Assembly (NCBI GenBank): GCA_947625785.1
Contig: CANQPS010000013.1
Span: 1 to 64,000 of the forward strand
Length of the DNA: 64,000 bases
Direction of reading: 5' to 3'
Source of the DNA: an uncultured Clostridia bacterium
GTDB lineage: Bacteria > Bacillota > Clostridia > Oscillospirales > Acutalibacteraceae
The notes under the pieces were generated by a model that worked only from the letters and a program-made list of their open reading frames with translations, was not told the DNA's origin and ran no database searches. The position numbers were made by a program, and so were the translations under genes. Shown here piece after piece: positions 7,187-15,700 of the stretch; position 1 is the stretch's first letter; the number at the start of each line of letters is the position of its first letter.

Positions 7187-8212
7187 ATGAAAACAAGTGA
7201 TTTTTTCTATGATTTGCCACAGGAGTTAATAGCTCAAACGCCGTTAGAACCAAGAGATAGTTCAAGGCTTTTAATAATGGATAAAAAAACAGGCAATATT
7301 GAACATAAGCATTTTTATGATATTATTAATTATTTGAATGAAGGTGATTGCCTTATTGCAAATAATAGCAGAGTTCTTCCGGCAAGAATTTATGGTATTA
7401 AAGACGAAACAGGTGCTAATGTTGAATTTTTATTATTAAAACAAGTAGGTAATAAAGTATGGGAAACTCTTGCTAAACCCGGCAAAAGAGCTAAAATTGG
7501 TACAAAATTCACATTCGGCAACGGACTTATGAAAGCTGCCGTAATTGATATACTTGATGACGGCAACAGAATAGTTGAGTTTGAATGTTCCGGTAATTTT
7601 TATGAAACGCTTGATATATTAGGTCAAATGCCATTACCACCATATATCACAGAAAAATTAAAAGATAAAGAACGCTATCAAACCGTTTACAGCAAAGAAA
7701 TAGGTTCAGCAGCAGCACCAACGGCAGGGCTGCATTTTACAAACGAACTTTTAGAAAATATAAAGGCTAAAGGAATTAAAATAGGTTATGTAACTTTACA
7801 CGTTGGACTTGGAACATTCAGACCTGTTAAGGTTGACGATGTAACTAACCATAAAATGCACTCGGAACATTATCTATTACCTCAGGAAACGGCAGACCTA
7901 ATCAATGAAACAAAAAAAAATGGCGGTAAAGTCTTTGCAGTTGGAACTACTACCTGCAGAACTCTTGAAAGCGTTGCTAAAAAAGAAGGAAAAATTTGTT
8001 ATAGCGAAGGATTTACGGATATATTTATATACCCGGGTTTTGAATTTAAAGTAATAGACAATCTTATAACAAATTTTCATCTGCCTGAAAGTACTTTAAT
8101 AATGCTTGTATCGGCATTCGCCGGATACAATAACACTATGAACGCATATAAAATCGCCGTTAAAGAAAAATATAGATTTTTTAGTTTTGGTGATGCTATG
8201 CTTATTAAATAA
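7187..8212 (+). CDS. queA: S-adenosylmethionine:tRNA ribosyltransferase-isomerase QueA
   Basis: A 341-residue, full-length QueA. It transfers and rearranges the ribosyl group of S-adenosylmethionine onto preQ1-modified tRNA to form epoxyqueuosine. Diagnostic stretches are [20 protein letters not shown] at the N-terminus, [13 protein letters not shown] in the centre, [14 protein letters not shown], and the C-terminal [20 protein letters not shown]. The start is supported by CAGGGG upstream. It is the first gene of the queA-tgt pair, so both enzymes of the late queuosine pathway are made together. Confidence 0.97.
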   Translation: MKTSDFFYDLPQELIAQTPLEPRDSSRLLIMDKKTGNIEHKHFYDIINYLNEGDCLIANNSRVLPARIYGIKDETGANVEFLLLKQVGNKVWETLAKPGKRAKIGTKFTFGNGLMKAAVIDILDDGNRIVEFECSGNFYETLDILGQMPLPPYITEKLKDKERYQTVYSKEIGSAAAPTAGLHFTNELLENIKAKGIKIGYVTLHVGLGTFRPVKVDDVTNHKMHSEHYLLPQETADLINETKKNGGKVFAVGTTTCRTLESVAKKEGKICYSEGFTDIFIYPGFEFKVIDNLITNFHLPESTLIMLVSAFAGYNNTMNAYKIAVKEKYRFFSFGDAMLIK

Positions 8213-8274
8213 TTTATTGATAATTTTAAACAATCAGTATCAATCAAAACTTATAATAAAGAGGAAAACTAATT

Positions 8275-9405
8275 ATGTATAAACTTATAAAACAGGAAAA
8301 CAATGCCAGACGAGGCGAATTTATTACTCCACACGGTACTGTCCAAATGCCGGCATTTATGAATGTAGCAACCTGTGGTGCAATCAAAGGTGCTGTCTCA
8401 GCATTTGACCTAAAAGAACTCCATTGTCAGGTACAATTATGCAACACCTATCACCTACATTTACGACCTACCGATAAGGTTATTAAACAACTGCAAGGTA
8501 TTCATAAATTTACAAATTGGAACGGTGTTATACTTACAGACAGTGGAGGATTTCAAGTATTTTCACTTGCAAAATTACGCAATATCAAAGAAGAAGGTGT
8601 TTATTTCAATTCACATATAGACGGACGCAAAATATTTATGTCACCGGAAATAAGCATTGAAATCCAATCAAACTTAGGTTCGACAATAGCTATGGCATTT
8701 GACGAATGTATAGAAAACCCTTCCGAATATAATTATACAAAAAACTCTTGCGACAGAACTTACCGTTGGCTGCAAAGATGCAAATCGGCTATGGAAAGAC
8801 TTAATAATCTTGATGATACAATAAACAAACAGCAAATGCTTTTTGGTATAAATCAGGGTGGCACATATAATGATTTAAGAATAGAACATATGAAAAAAAT
8901 AAGAGAACTTGACCTTGACGGATATGCAATAGGCGGTCTTGCTGTTGGAGAAACAGCCGAAGAAATGTATGATGTTATCGACAATGTAATTGAATATATG
9001 CCGAAGGACAAACCACGATATTTAATGGGTGTAGGAACACCGGTAAATATATTAGAGGCTGTATATCGGGGGGTTGACCTATTTGATTGTGTAATGCCAA
9101 GCCGTAACGCTCGACACGGTCATATATTTACTTGGGACGGTATCAGAAATATTCGCAACGAAAAATATACCCTCGATACCTCCCCGCTTGATGAAAAATG
9201 TAATTGTCCTGTTTGTCAAAAATTCACAAGAGCATATATACGCCATTTATTCAAAAGTGAAGAAATGCTTGGTATGAGATTAGCAGTTATGCATAACTTA
9301 TATTTCTATAATACATTGATGGAAAAAATACGAGAAAATCTCGATAACAGCACTTTTGAAGAATTTTATAACAAAAATATTTCGATTTTAGGCAAAAGGA
9401 TATGA
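8275..9405 (+). CDS. tgt: tRNA-guanine transglycosylase Tgt
   Basis: A 376-residue enzyme that exchanges the wobble guanine of GUN-anticodon tRNAs for preQ1. The substrate-binding motif LTDSGGFQVFSL is seen near residue 88 and the nucleophile region DLFDCVMPSRNARHG near residue 265. The zinc site CNCPVCQKF with a downstream histidine (YIRHLF) is intact. An AGAGGAAAA ribosome binding site precedes ATG. It follows queA by 62 bp and acts in the step before it. Confidence 0.97.
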   Translation: MYKLIKQENNARRGEFITPHGTVQMPAFMNVATCGAIKGAVSAFDLKELHCQVQLCNTYHLHLRPTDKVIKQLQGIHKFTNWNGVILTDSGGFQVFSLAKLRNIKEEGVYFNSHIDGRKIFMSPEISIEIQSNLGSTIAMAFDECIENPSEYNYTKNSCDRTYRWLQRCKSAMERLNNLDDTINKQQMLFGINQGGTYNDLRIEHMKKIRELDLDGYAIGGLAVGETAEEMYDVIDNVIEYMPKDKPRYLMGVGTPVNILEAVYRGVDLFDCVMPSRNARHGHIFTWDGIRNIRNEKYTLDTSPLDEKCNCPVCQKFTRAYIRHLFKSEEMLGMRLAVMHNLYFYNTLMEKIRENLDNSTFEEFYNKNISILGKRI

Positions 9406-9415
9406 AAACTGTTAA

Positions 9416-9444
9416 TTGTTATATACCGGAATTAATGGTATAAT
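9416..9444 (+). promoter_or_regulatory. Probable sigma-A promoter of yajC
   Basis: TTGTTA (9416-9421), a 17-bp spacer and TATAAT (9439-9444) lie 36 bp before yajC. The -35 box is weaker than the -10. Confidence 0.55.
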
Positions 9445-9479
9445 AAAAAACATAAATACTTGAAAGGATTGATGAATAA

Positions 9480-9872
9480 ATGATTAATTTTAATTTACTT
9501 GAAGAGGCAGCAGTAAATAATAAGGGTTCTATGTGGACAATGTTAATTATCTATGCTGTTATTATTTTAGGACTATGGCTAATACTTTTCAGACCACAAT
9601 CCAAGAAAAAGAAACAGGAAGAAGCCCTTAGAAATAATATGCAAGTTGGTGACGATATTACAACAATAGGCGGTATAGTAGGTAAAGTAGTAGCTATCAA
9701 AGAGGAAACTGACAGTATAGTCGTTGAAACAGGCAGCGACAGGGTTAGAATTAATATGAAGCGTTGGGCTGTCGCATCGGTTGATACCGTTCACACTGAA
9801 AATGTAACCGCCGATAAAAAAGAAGATAAAAAAAATAAAAAGAGTGACAAAGAGTTAGAAAATATTGACTAA
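9480..9872 (+). CDS. yajC: YajC, Sec translocase accessory subunit
   Basis: A 130-residue single-pass membrane protein of the YajC family, a partner of SecDF at the Sec translocon. One transmembrane helix (WTMLIIYAVIILGLWLILF, about 19-37) is followed at once by RPQSKKKKQEE, the family signature. A small beta domain follows (VGDDITTIGGIVGKVVAIKE). The tail is lysine-rich and disordered (DKKEDKKNKKSDKE). It sits between tgt and a TIGR04086-like membrane protein, the usual Clostridial order leading to the SCIFF genes. Confidence 0.93.
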   Translation: MINFNLLEEAAVNNKGSMWTMLIIYAVIILGLWLILFRPQSKKKKQEEALRNNMQVGDDITTIGGIVGKVVAIKEETDSIVVETGSDRVRINMKRWAVASVDTVHTENVTADKKEDKKNKKSDKELENID

Positions 9873-9945
9873 AACATATTTACACATATCTTTGAATATA
9901 AATTATTAATTAAAGATGTAATAAATTTGTTATGGGGGGATATGT

Positions 9946-10353
9946 GTGAAACAAAATAAAAGCTCAACAACAGCAGACTTTACTATAAAAGCCATAAAAT
10001 CCATAATAATCGGTGCAATAGTCGGGGCAATAGTATGTACACTGCTATTATTAATCGCTACATTTGTATTTGTAAAAACTAAATCAGTTCCGACAGGAGC
10101 TGTTATACCTTTAACAATAGCATTAGCCTGTATATCATCATTGATTGCAGGATTCACAGCAACAAAAATATCCAAAGGAAAAGGTATGATTGTTGGTTCA
10201 GGTGCGGCATTATTATTGGGATTGGCTATGTTGTTATTGGGAACTGTTACGGTTAATAACCTCATTACAAGTGCTATCTTTACAAAAATTATAGCTATGT
10301 TATGTTCGGGAGCTATCGGCGGAATAATAGGAGTAAATAAAAGAAAATCATAA
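9946..10353 (+). CDS. TIGR04086-like four-helix membrane protein
   Basis: A 135-residue protein with four predicted transmembrane segments, at about residues 17-41, 49-67, 77-96 and 105-128. Most are rich in glycine, alanine and isoleucine, with paired small residues. The start is GTG, because the overlapping ATG and GTG frames stop immediately; a GGGGGG run serves as ribosome binding site. Membrane proteins of this size and composition (TIGR04086 family) are commonly next to the SCIFF peptide gene in Clostridia. Its role is unknown; export or membrane anchoring of the modified peptide is only a guess from position. Confidence 0.7.
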   Translation: MKQNKSSTTADFTIKAIKSIIIGAIVGAIVCTLLLLIATFVFVKTKSVPTGAVIPLTIALACISSLIAGFTATKISKGKGMIVGSGAALLLGLAMLLLGTVTVNNLITSAIFTKIIAMLCSGAIGGIIGVNKRKS

Positions 10354-10400
10354 AATCACTGTTTTTTTGGATTAAGTTGCAAAATATGCAAAAATGCTCT

Positions 10401-10428
10401 TTGAATTTATGGAGTTTTATGTTATAAT
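10401..10428 (+). promoter_or_regulatory. Sigma-A promoter of the SCIFF precursor gene
   Basis: TTGAAT (10401-10406), a 16-bp spacer and TATAAT (10423-10428) lie 36 bp before the precursor ATG. A strong GAGGGGG ribosome binding site follows. Confidence 0.7.
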
Positions 10429-10464
10429 ATATCGTAATATATGATATTGAGGGGGTTGTTCCTA

Positions 10465-10611
10465 ATGACACAAACAAAGCATATTAAAACTCTTAATAAT
10501 GCTAATCTTAAAGAGTCAGCTGTAAAGGGTGGCTGTGGTGAATGCCAAGCATCTTGTCAATCAGCTTGTAAGACTTCTTGTACAGTAGCTAACCAAAAGT
10601 GTGAAAAGTAA
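10465..10611 (+). CDS. scfA: SCIFF ranthipeptide precursor (six cysteines in forty-five residues)
   Basis: A 48-residue ribosomally made peptide. The leader (MTQTKHIKTLNNANLKESAV) is followed by a cysteine-rich core with six Cys spaced as C-x2-C-x3-C-x3-C-x3-C-x6-C, starting at residue 24. This matches the SCIFF family of Clostridia, whose core cysteines are joined by thioether bonds to non-alpha carbons of nearby residues (ranthipeptides) by the neighbouring radical SAM/SPASM enzyme. A GAGGGGG ribosome binding site lies 9 bp upstream. Precursor and maturase are separated by a hairpin that would make peptide transcripts more abundant than enzyme transcripts. The biological role of the peptide is not settled; signalling has been suggested for the family. 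Confidence 0.93.
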   Translation: MTQTKHIKTLNNANLKESAVKGGCGECQASCQSACKTSCTVANQKCEK

Positions 10612-10641
10612 TTTTTAAATATCACTTGCAAAGCTAAAAAA

Positions 10642-10667
10642 TTAGGGTGGACGATAATCCACCCTAA
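10642..10667 (+). terminator. Hairpin between SCIFF precursor and maturase (partial terminator)
   Basis: TTAGGGTGGA (10642-10651), loop CGATAA and TCCACCCTAA (10658-10667) form a perfect 10-bp stem. The tail AAATTTGTTTT is imperfect, which suits leaky termination that lowers maturase expression relative to the peptide. Confidence 0.65.
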
Positions 10668-10712
10668 AAATTTGTTTTAAAAAAATTGGTTATAACAGGA
10701 GTAATAATTACT

Positions 10713-12134
10713 ATGATACATAAATATAAATTAAACGGATATAACATTGTTCTCGATGTAAACAGCGGTGCTGTACATATTGTTGATGATTTAACTTATG
10801 AAATACTTGATTATCTTGATGAAAATATGACAAAAAGCTTACCTGATATACTTGCCGATAAGCTATCCGATAAATATAATATTGATGATATAAAGGCAAT
10901 ATATGAAGAATTATATAACTTATTTGAAATGGGACAACTTTTTTCAAGTGATGATTATGAACAGTTTTCAGATATGATGGTTAAAGCACCCGTCAAAGCT
11001 ATGTGCTTAAATATAGCACACGATTGTAATTTAAGATGTGAATATTGTTTTGCATCAAAAGGCGGATATGGCGGTCATAGAATGTTAATGCCATTTGAAG
11101 TAGGTAAAAAAGCTATTGATTTTCTTATTGAACATTCAGGAACAAGACATAATCTTGAACTCGATTTTTTTGGCGGTGAGCCTTTAATGAATTTTGATGT
11201 CGTTAAACAAGTAGTCGAGTATGCTCGTTCAATCGAAAAACAGCATAATAAAAATTTCCGTTTTACAATAACAACAAACGGTCTTTTGCTCACAGATGAT
11301 AAAATTGAATTTATAAATAAAGAAATGTCAAATGTTGTTCTTTCCCTTGACGGAAGAAAAAACATTAATGATAAACTTAGATTAACTCTTAATAATAAAG
11401 GTTCCTATGATGCTATTATCCCTAAATATCAAAAACTTGTTGCTTCAAGAGGTGATAAAGATTATTATGTAAGGGGTACTTTTACCAAACATAATCTTGA
11501 TTTCACAAAAGATGTACTTCATATGAGAGAATTAGGTTTTACACAGCTTTCAATCGAGCCGGTTGTTTCAGACCCTATGCTTGATTTTTCAATAAAGCAA
11601 GAGGATTTGCCAAGAGTATTTGAGGAATACGAACGCCTTGCAAACACAATAATTGAGTGCAAAAAAAATAAAAATAACTTTAATTTCTTTCACTTTATGA
11701 TAGACTTGGAGCAAGGACCTTGTGCAATAAAGCGTCTTAGAGGCTGTGGCTGTGGTAATGAATATATAGCCGTAACTCCTGAAGGTGATATATATCCTTG
11801 TCATCAGTTTGTCGGTAACGAAAATTATAAAATGGGTAATCTAAACGATGGAACTTTTAATACTGATATGAAAGAAATGTTTGCAAAATCGAATGTTTAT
11901 ACCAAAAGTGACTGCAGAAATTGTTGGGCTAAATTTTATTGCAGTGGTGGTTGTAATGCAAACAATTTCCAATATGAAGGTGATATTCTAAAATCGCACA
12001 AAACATCTTGCGAACTTGAAAAGAAACGCCTTGAATGTGCAATTATGATTAAGGCAGCAATGGCAGACTTTAATGCCGATACCAATAATAATTCAGTATG
12101 TGACAGAGAGGATTGTTTCGCTGAATGTAAGTAA
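10713..12134 (+). CDS. scfB: SCIFF maturase, radical SAM/SPASM thioether-forming enzyme
   Basis: A 473-residue enzyme that installs thioether crosslinks on the SCIFF peptide. The N-terminal about 95 residues form the peptide-binding RRE-like region. The radical SAM 4Fe-4S motif CNLRCEYC is at 105-112, followed by the GGEP motif in DFFGGEPLMNFD. The C-terminal SPASM region carries further cysteines (GCGCGNEYIAVTPEGDIYPC, then CRNCWAKFYCSGGC) for two auxiliary clusters. ATG 10713 is chosen over TTG 10686 because AGGAG lies upstream and the known family begins MIHKYKLNGYNIV. It follows the precursor gene directly. Confidence 0.95.
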   Translation: MIHKYKLNGYNIVLDVNSGAVHIVDDLTYEILDYLDENMTKSLPDILADKLSDKYNIDDIKAIYEELYNLFEMGQLFSSDDYEQFSDMMVKAPVKAMCLNIAHDCNLRCEYCFASKGGYGGHRMLMPFEVGKKAIDFLIEHSGTRHNLELDFFGGEPLMNFDVVKQVVEYARSIEKQHNKNFRFTITTNGLLLTDDKIEFINKEMSNVVLSLDGRKNINDKLRLTLNNKGSYDAIIPKYQKLVASRGDKDYYVRGTFTKHNLDFTKDVLHMRELGFTQLSIEPVVSDPMLDFSIKQEDLPRVFEEYERLANTIIECKKNKNNFNFFHFMIDLEQGPCAIKRLRGCGCGNEYIAVTPEGDIYPCHQFVGNENYKMGNLNDGTFNTDMKEMFAKSNVYTKSDCRNCWAKFYCSGGCNANNFQYEGDILKSHKTSCELEKKRLECAIMIKAAMADFNADTNNNSVCDREDCFAECK

Positions 12135-12143
12135 ATATTAAAA

Positions 12144-12182
12144 ATTAATGCTGTATCTCTTAAAAAGAAATACAGCATTAAT
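12144..12182. terminator. Bidirectional terminator between scfB and fabH
   Basis: ATTAATGCTGTAT (12144-12156) and ATACAGCATTAAT (12170-12182) form a perfect 13-bp stem between two convergent genes. T-rich or A-rich stretches on both sides fit use in both directions. Confidence 0.75.
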
Positions 12183-12204
12183 TAATATTATATTAATGAA
12201 AATA

Positions 12205-13194
12205 TTAAAACTCAAATACAGCAGCACCTGATGTCAAACCGGCACCAAAACCTGTAAGACAAATAATATCACCACGATTAATTCTGCCCTCATCAATAGC
12301 CATAGCTATTGCTATTGGAATACAGGCACTTGACATATTACCTGTTTTATCAATACATACATAACATTTATCCATTGAGAATTTAAGGTTTTTAACAGCA
12401 GTCTGGATTATTCTAATATTAGCTTGGTGAGGAATAAGCAAATCTATATCATCAATATTCATATTAGCTTTTTCAAGGGCTTCCTGAACAACTTGCGGCA
12501 TAGTAGATGTGGCAAATTTATATATTTCGTGACCGTCCATATACATATAACCATCTTTAAAATTATTTACTTCATCATTTCCCCAATCACAACTTTGAGT
12601 TTTAAAGGCATTTGAAGGTTCGTTTACTTTTGCGACAAGTTTATATGCACCTGACGGCACACCTCTTAATTTAGCACTAAATTTATTATCGCTATTAGTC
12701 ACAACAACAGCTCCTGCACCATCGCCAAACAATATACAAGAAGAACGATCTGTATAATCGACAAGCCTTGTTAAAAGTTCTGATGATACTATCAAAATAT
12801 TTTTATATTCGCCGAATGATAGATATTTATTAGCCATATCTAAAGCATAAACAAATCCGGAACAAGCTGCGTTTATATCAAAGCACACAGCATTTTCAAT
12901 ACCTAATGCCATACCCACGAGTGATGACATAGATGGTGTATAAGTATCTTGTGAAACAGTAGTTCCAATAATCATATCAATTTCATCAAGAGGGACACAG
13001 GATTTTTCGATAGCCTCTTTTGCGGCTTTTGCACCCATTTGAAAATTTAATTCACCATTTGCCATATGGCGTTCCTTAATACCGGTTCTTTTACTAATCC
13101 ACTCATCATTTGTATCGACTATCTTTGCGAAATCATCATTTGTTGCAATTAATGGTGGTAAATATTTTCCTGCTCCTAAAATCTTAATACCCAT
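12205..13194 (-). CDS. fabH: Beta-ketoacyl-ACP synthase III FabH
   Basis: A 329-residue condensing enzyme that starts fatty acid synthesis by joining acetyl-CoA (or a branched acyl-CoA) with malonyl-ACP. The catalytic Cys is in DINAACSGFVYALD (Cys111), the His in LLIPHQANIRI and the Asn in KTGNMSSACIP. The N-terminus NDEWISKRTGIKERH is typical of the family. The last motif has MSS where GNTSAA is common, a mild divergence. It has its own GAGGTAAT ribosome binding site and stands alone, not in a fab operon, between the SCIFF genes and parC. It could serve a specialised starter role, but housekeeping FabH is the simplest reading. Confidence 0.93.
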   Translation of the reverse strand: MGIKILGAGKYLPPLIATNDDFAKIVDTNDEWISKRTGIKERHMANGELNFQMGAKAAKEAIEKSCVPLDEIDMIIGTTVSQDTYTPSMSSLVGMALGIENAVCFDINAACSGFVYALDMANKYLSFGEYKNILIVSSELLTRLVDYTDRSSCILFGDGAGAVVVTNSDNKFSAKLRGVPSGAYKLVAKVNEPSNAFKTQSCDWGNDEVNNFKDGYMYMDGHEIYKFATSTMPQVVQEALEKANMNIDDIDLLIPHQANIRIIQTAVKNLKFSMDKCYVCIDKTGNMSSACIPIAIAMAIDEGRINRGDIICLTGFGAGLTSGAAVFEF

Positions 13195-13416
13195 TAATAT
13201 ATTACCTCTTTACTCTCATTAGATTATAATAATTATTTGCCTGCAACAGCATACAAAATAAAAAATATCAGTTACAAATAATATAACACGATTAAGCAAT
13301 ATTATTTTGACTATATAGAAATTAACGCTAAGTATTTTGCTTTTTCTGCATTTTATTCCAACTGTAAAATCCATACAGGTCGTTGACAAAGAACACAGAA
13401 AAACATATATAAAATT

Positions 13417-15654
13417 TTAAAGCGTTAATTGTTCGCCAACAGTATCTTCTGATGATAATGTTGCTCCAGCAGCAGGCAAAATTTTGGTTCTGTATCTTGA
13501 TGGTTTAGCAAAAAATCCCTCTTTATATATGTTGGCATTGATAACTCTGTGTCCTTTTTTCAAGGTCATAACAGCGACACCCAATGTATTTCTGCTTGTT
13601 TTTGGGAGTATTGCATTACTATTCATTAATAAAAATTTACCTGCACTTGATTCTATCAGAAATTCACATTCATTTTCAGTATAGCCGATAACGGCAAGTT
13701 TTTCTTTATCGGTATAGGCATTAGTGAGTTTTTTACGGTTAGTTTTTGTAGCATAGCTTTTGAGCGGAATTTTAGCAACTTTGCCGTTTTCAAAGAAAAA
13801 GAACATATCTCCCTTATAGTCCTTTGTTGGCAACATAAAAATGGCACTTTCGCCTTCGTCCATACCCAATTTAGCAGGGATATATTCACCTAAGACGCTT
13901 GCCTTTGTATCTGAGAATTCAGCTGTTCTGCACTTATAGACTTTACATTTATTTGTAAAGAAAAGCAAATCAGTATTATTAGTACTTTCATAACTCTGAA
14001 ATATGGTATCCCCCTCTTTAAATTTATGTTCTCCGCCCATTCTAAGCGATAAAGGGGTAATTTTTTTGAAATAACCTTCTTTTGTAAAGAACAAATTTAC
14101 GGCATAGTCGGGAACTTCCTCTGTTTCATCAAAAGTTTCTATATCTTCGGCATATATAATCATTGATTTCCTCGGCTGAGCGAATCTGTCAATAACAGAT
14201 TTTAATTCTTTGACTATTATATTTTTTACTTTAGTTTTACTTTCGAGAATAGATTTTAATTCGGCAATTTCTTTTTCCAAATCCCTTATTTCAGCAATTC
14301 GATTTAAGATATATTCTTTGTTTAAGTGTCTTAACTTTATTTCAGCAACATATTCTGCTTGAATTTCATCTATACCAAACCCAATTATAAGATTAGGTAC
14401 AACCTCTGTTTCCTCAGAAGTATTTCTGACAATATCAACTGCTTTATCTATATCAAGTAATATTTTTTCAAGACCTTTTAATAAATGCAATTTATCTTGC
14501 TTTTTCTTCAAATCAAAATATGTTCTTCTTTTTACACATTCAATTCTAAATGCAATCCACTCATTCAGTAAATCCCTTACACCCAGTACTTTGGGAGTGC
14601 CTGCAATAAGAACATTGAAATTGCAGGAAAAACTATCCTCTAAAGGTGTTGATTTAAACAGTTTTTGCATAAGTTTATTTGGGTCTGTTCCACGCTTCAA
14701 ATCAATAGTTATTTTTAAGCCATCAATACCTGTTTCGTCTCTTACATCAGATATTTCCTTTAATTTACCCTGTTTAACCAAATCGATAATTTTTTCAATA
14801 ATAGCCTCTATTGTTGTAGACGGAGGAATTGCTAAAATATCTATACAATTTGCGGATTTATCATATTGATAGCGACTTCTTACTTTAATTCCACCTCTGC
14901 CCGTATTATAAATATCCTGAATTACCTTTTCTTCGTATATAATCTGACCGCCGCCCGGAAAATCCGGTGCAAGTAAAGTTGTTTCAATTTTATGGTTAGG
15001 GTCTTTAATTAAAGCAATAGTAGTTTCGCAAACCTCCTGTAAATTAAAAGGACAGATAGAACTTGCCATACCAACTGCGATACCGGTATTGGCATTTACA
15101 AGAACAGATGGAAATGTACACGGTAATAATGTAGGTTCTTTTAATGTATTATCATAATTATCAACAAAATCTACTGTATCCTTATCAATATCTTTAAAAA
15201 GCTCCCCTGCGATATTATCGAGCTTAGCCTCAGTATATCTTGAAGCTGCCCAAGCCATATCACGACTGTAAAATTTACCAAAATTTCCCTTTGAATCAAT
15301 ATAGGGGTGCAATAATGCCTCATATCCTCTGCTTAATCTTACCATAGTATCATATATAGCCGTATCACCGTGAGGATTCAGTTTCATTGTTTGACCAACA
15401 ATATTAGCAGATTTTGTTCGATTTTGACCGAGTAATCCCATTTTATACATAGTAAACAGCAATTTTCTGTGTGAAGGTTTAAATCCATCGATTTCCGGAA
15501 TTGCTCTTGATAAAATAACACTCATTGCATACGGCATATAATTTTCTTCTATTGTATTTACTATTTTTTGTTCAACGATTTCACCCGCACCCGCAATAAA
15601 TCCTGTCATTTTAGGTGCAGTATTAACCTTTGAGCCTTTTTTTCTTGGTGCCAT
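13417..15654 (-). CDS. parC: DNA topoisomerase IV subunit A (ParC)
   Basis: A 745-residue type IIA topoisomerase breakage-reunion subunit that decatenates and relaxes DNA with ParE. The catalytic tyrosine is in AASRYTEAKL (Tyr140). The quinolone-resistance region reads HGDTAIYDTMVRLSRG, with Thr at the GyrA-83-like site and no acidic Glu/Asp change. Central coiled-coil helices (LEKEIAELKSILESKTKVK) and C-terminal beta-pinwheel blades follow. No canonical GyrA-box is evident, which favours ParC over GyrA. It lies 46 bp downstream of parE in one operon, with a GAGGTAATTA ribosome binding site. Confidence 0.9.
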   Translation of the reverse strand: MAPRKKGSKVNTAPKMTGFIAGAGEIVEQKIVNTIEENYMPYAMSVILSRAIPEIDGFKPSHRKLLFTMYKMGLLGQNRTKSANIVGQTMKLNPHGDTAIYDTMVRLSRGYEALLHPYIDSKGNFGKFYSRDMAWAASRYTEAKLDNIAGELFKDIDKDTVDFVDNYDNTLKEPTLLPCTFPSVLVNANTGIAVGMASSICPFNLQEVCETTIALIKDPNHKIETTLLAPDFPGGGQIIYEEKVIQDIYNTGRGGIKVRSRYQYDKSANCIDILAIPPSTTIEAIIEKIIDLVKQGKLKEISDVRDETGIDGLKITIDLKRGTDPNKLMQKLFKSTPLEDSFSCNFNVLIAGTPKVLGVRDLLNEWIAFRIECVKRRTYFDLKKKQDKLHLLKGLEKILLDIDKAVDIVRNTSEETEVVPNLIIGFGIDEIQAEYVAEIKLRHLNKEYILNRIAEIRDLEKEIAELKSILESKTKVKNIIVKELKSVIDRFAQPRKSMIIYAEDIETFDETEEVPDYAVNLFFTKEGYFKKITPLSLRMGGEHKFKEGDTIFQSYESTNNTDLLFFTNKCKVYKCRTAEFSDTKASVLGEYIPAKLGMDEGESAIFMLPTKDYKGDMFFFFENGKVAKIPLKSYATKTNRKKLTNAYTDKEKLAVIGYTENECEFLIESSAGKFLLMNSNAILPKTSRNTLGVAVMTLKKGHRVINANIYKEGFFAKPSRYRTKILPAAGATLSSEDTVGEQLTL

Positions 15655-15700
15655 TTAAATAATTACCTCACTTATAAATAATTCTTCTTTTCTTTAATTA

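Noticed and set aside
9579-9794. 71-aa minus-strand frame over yajC
   Set aside because: It is a shadow frame; yajC has the family signature in the plus strand.
9930-10265. 111-aa minus-strand open frame
   Set aside because: It is antisense to the TIGR04086-like gene, has no ribosome binding site, and its repetitive N/P/A-rich peptide is what the opposite strand of a membrane gene gives.
10686-10712. TTG start of the SCIFF maturase at 10686
   Set aside because: AGGAG lies between this codon and ATG 10713, and the family starts at MIHKYKLNGY.
15340-15375. Quinolone-resistance mutation in ParC (Thr in HGDTAIYD)
   Set aside because: Threonine occurs naturally at this place in susceptible species; no resistance claim is justified.
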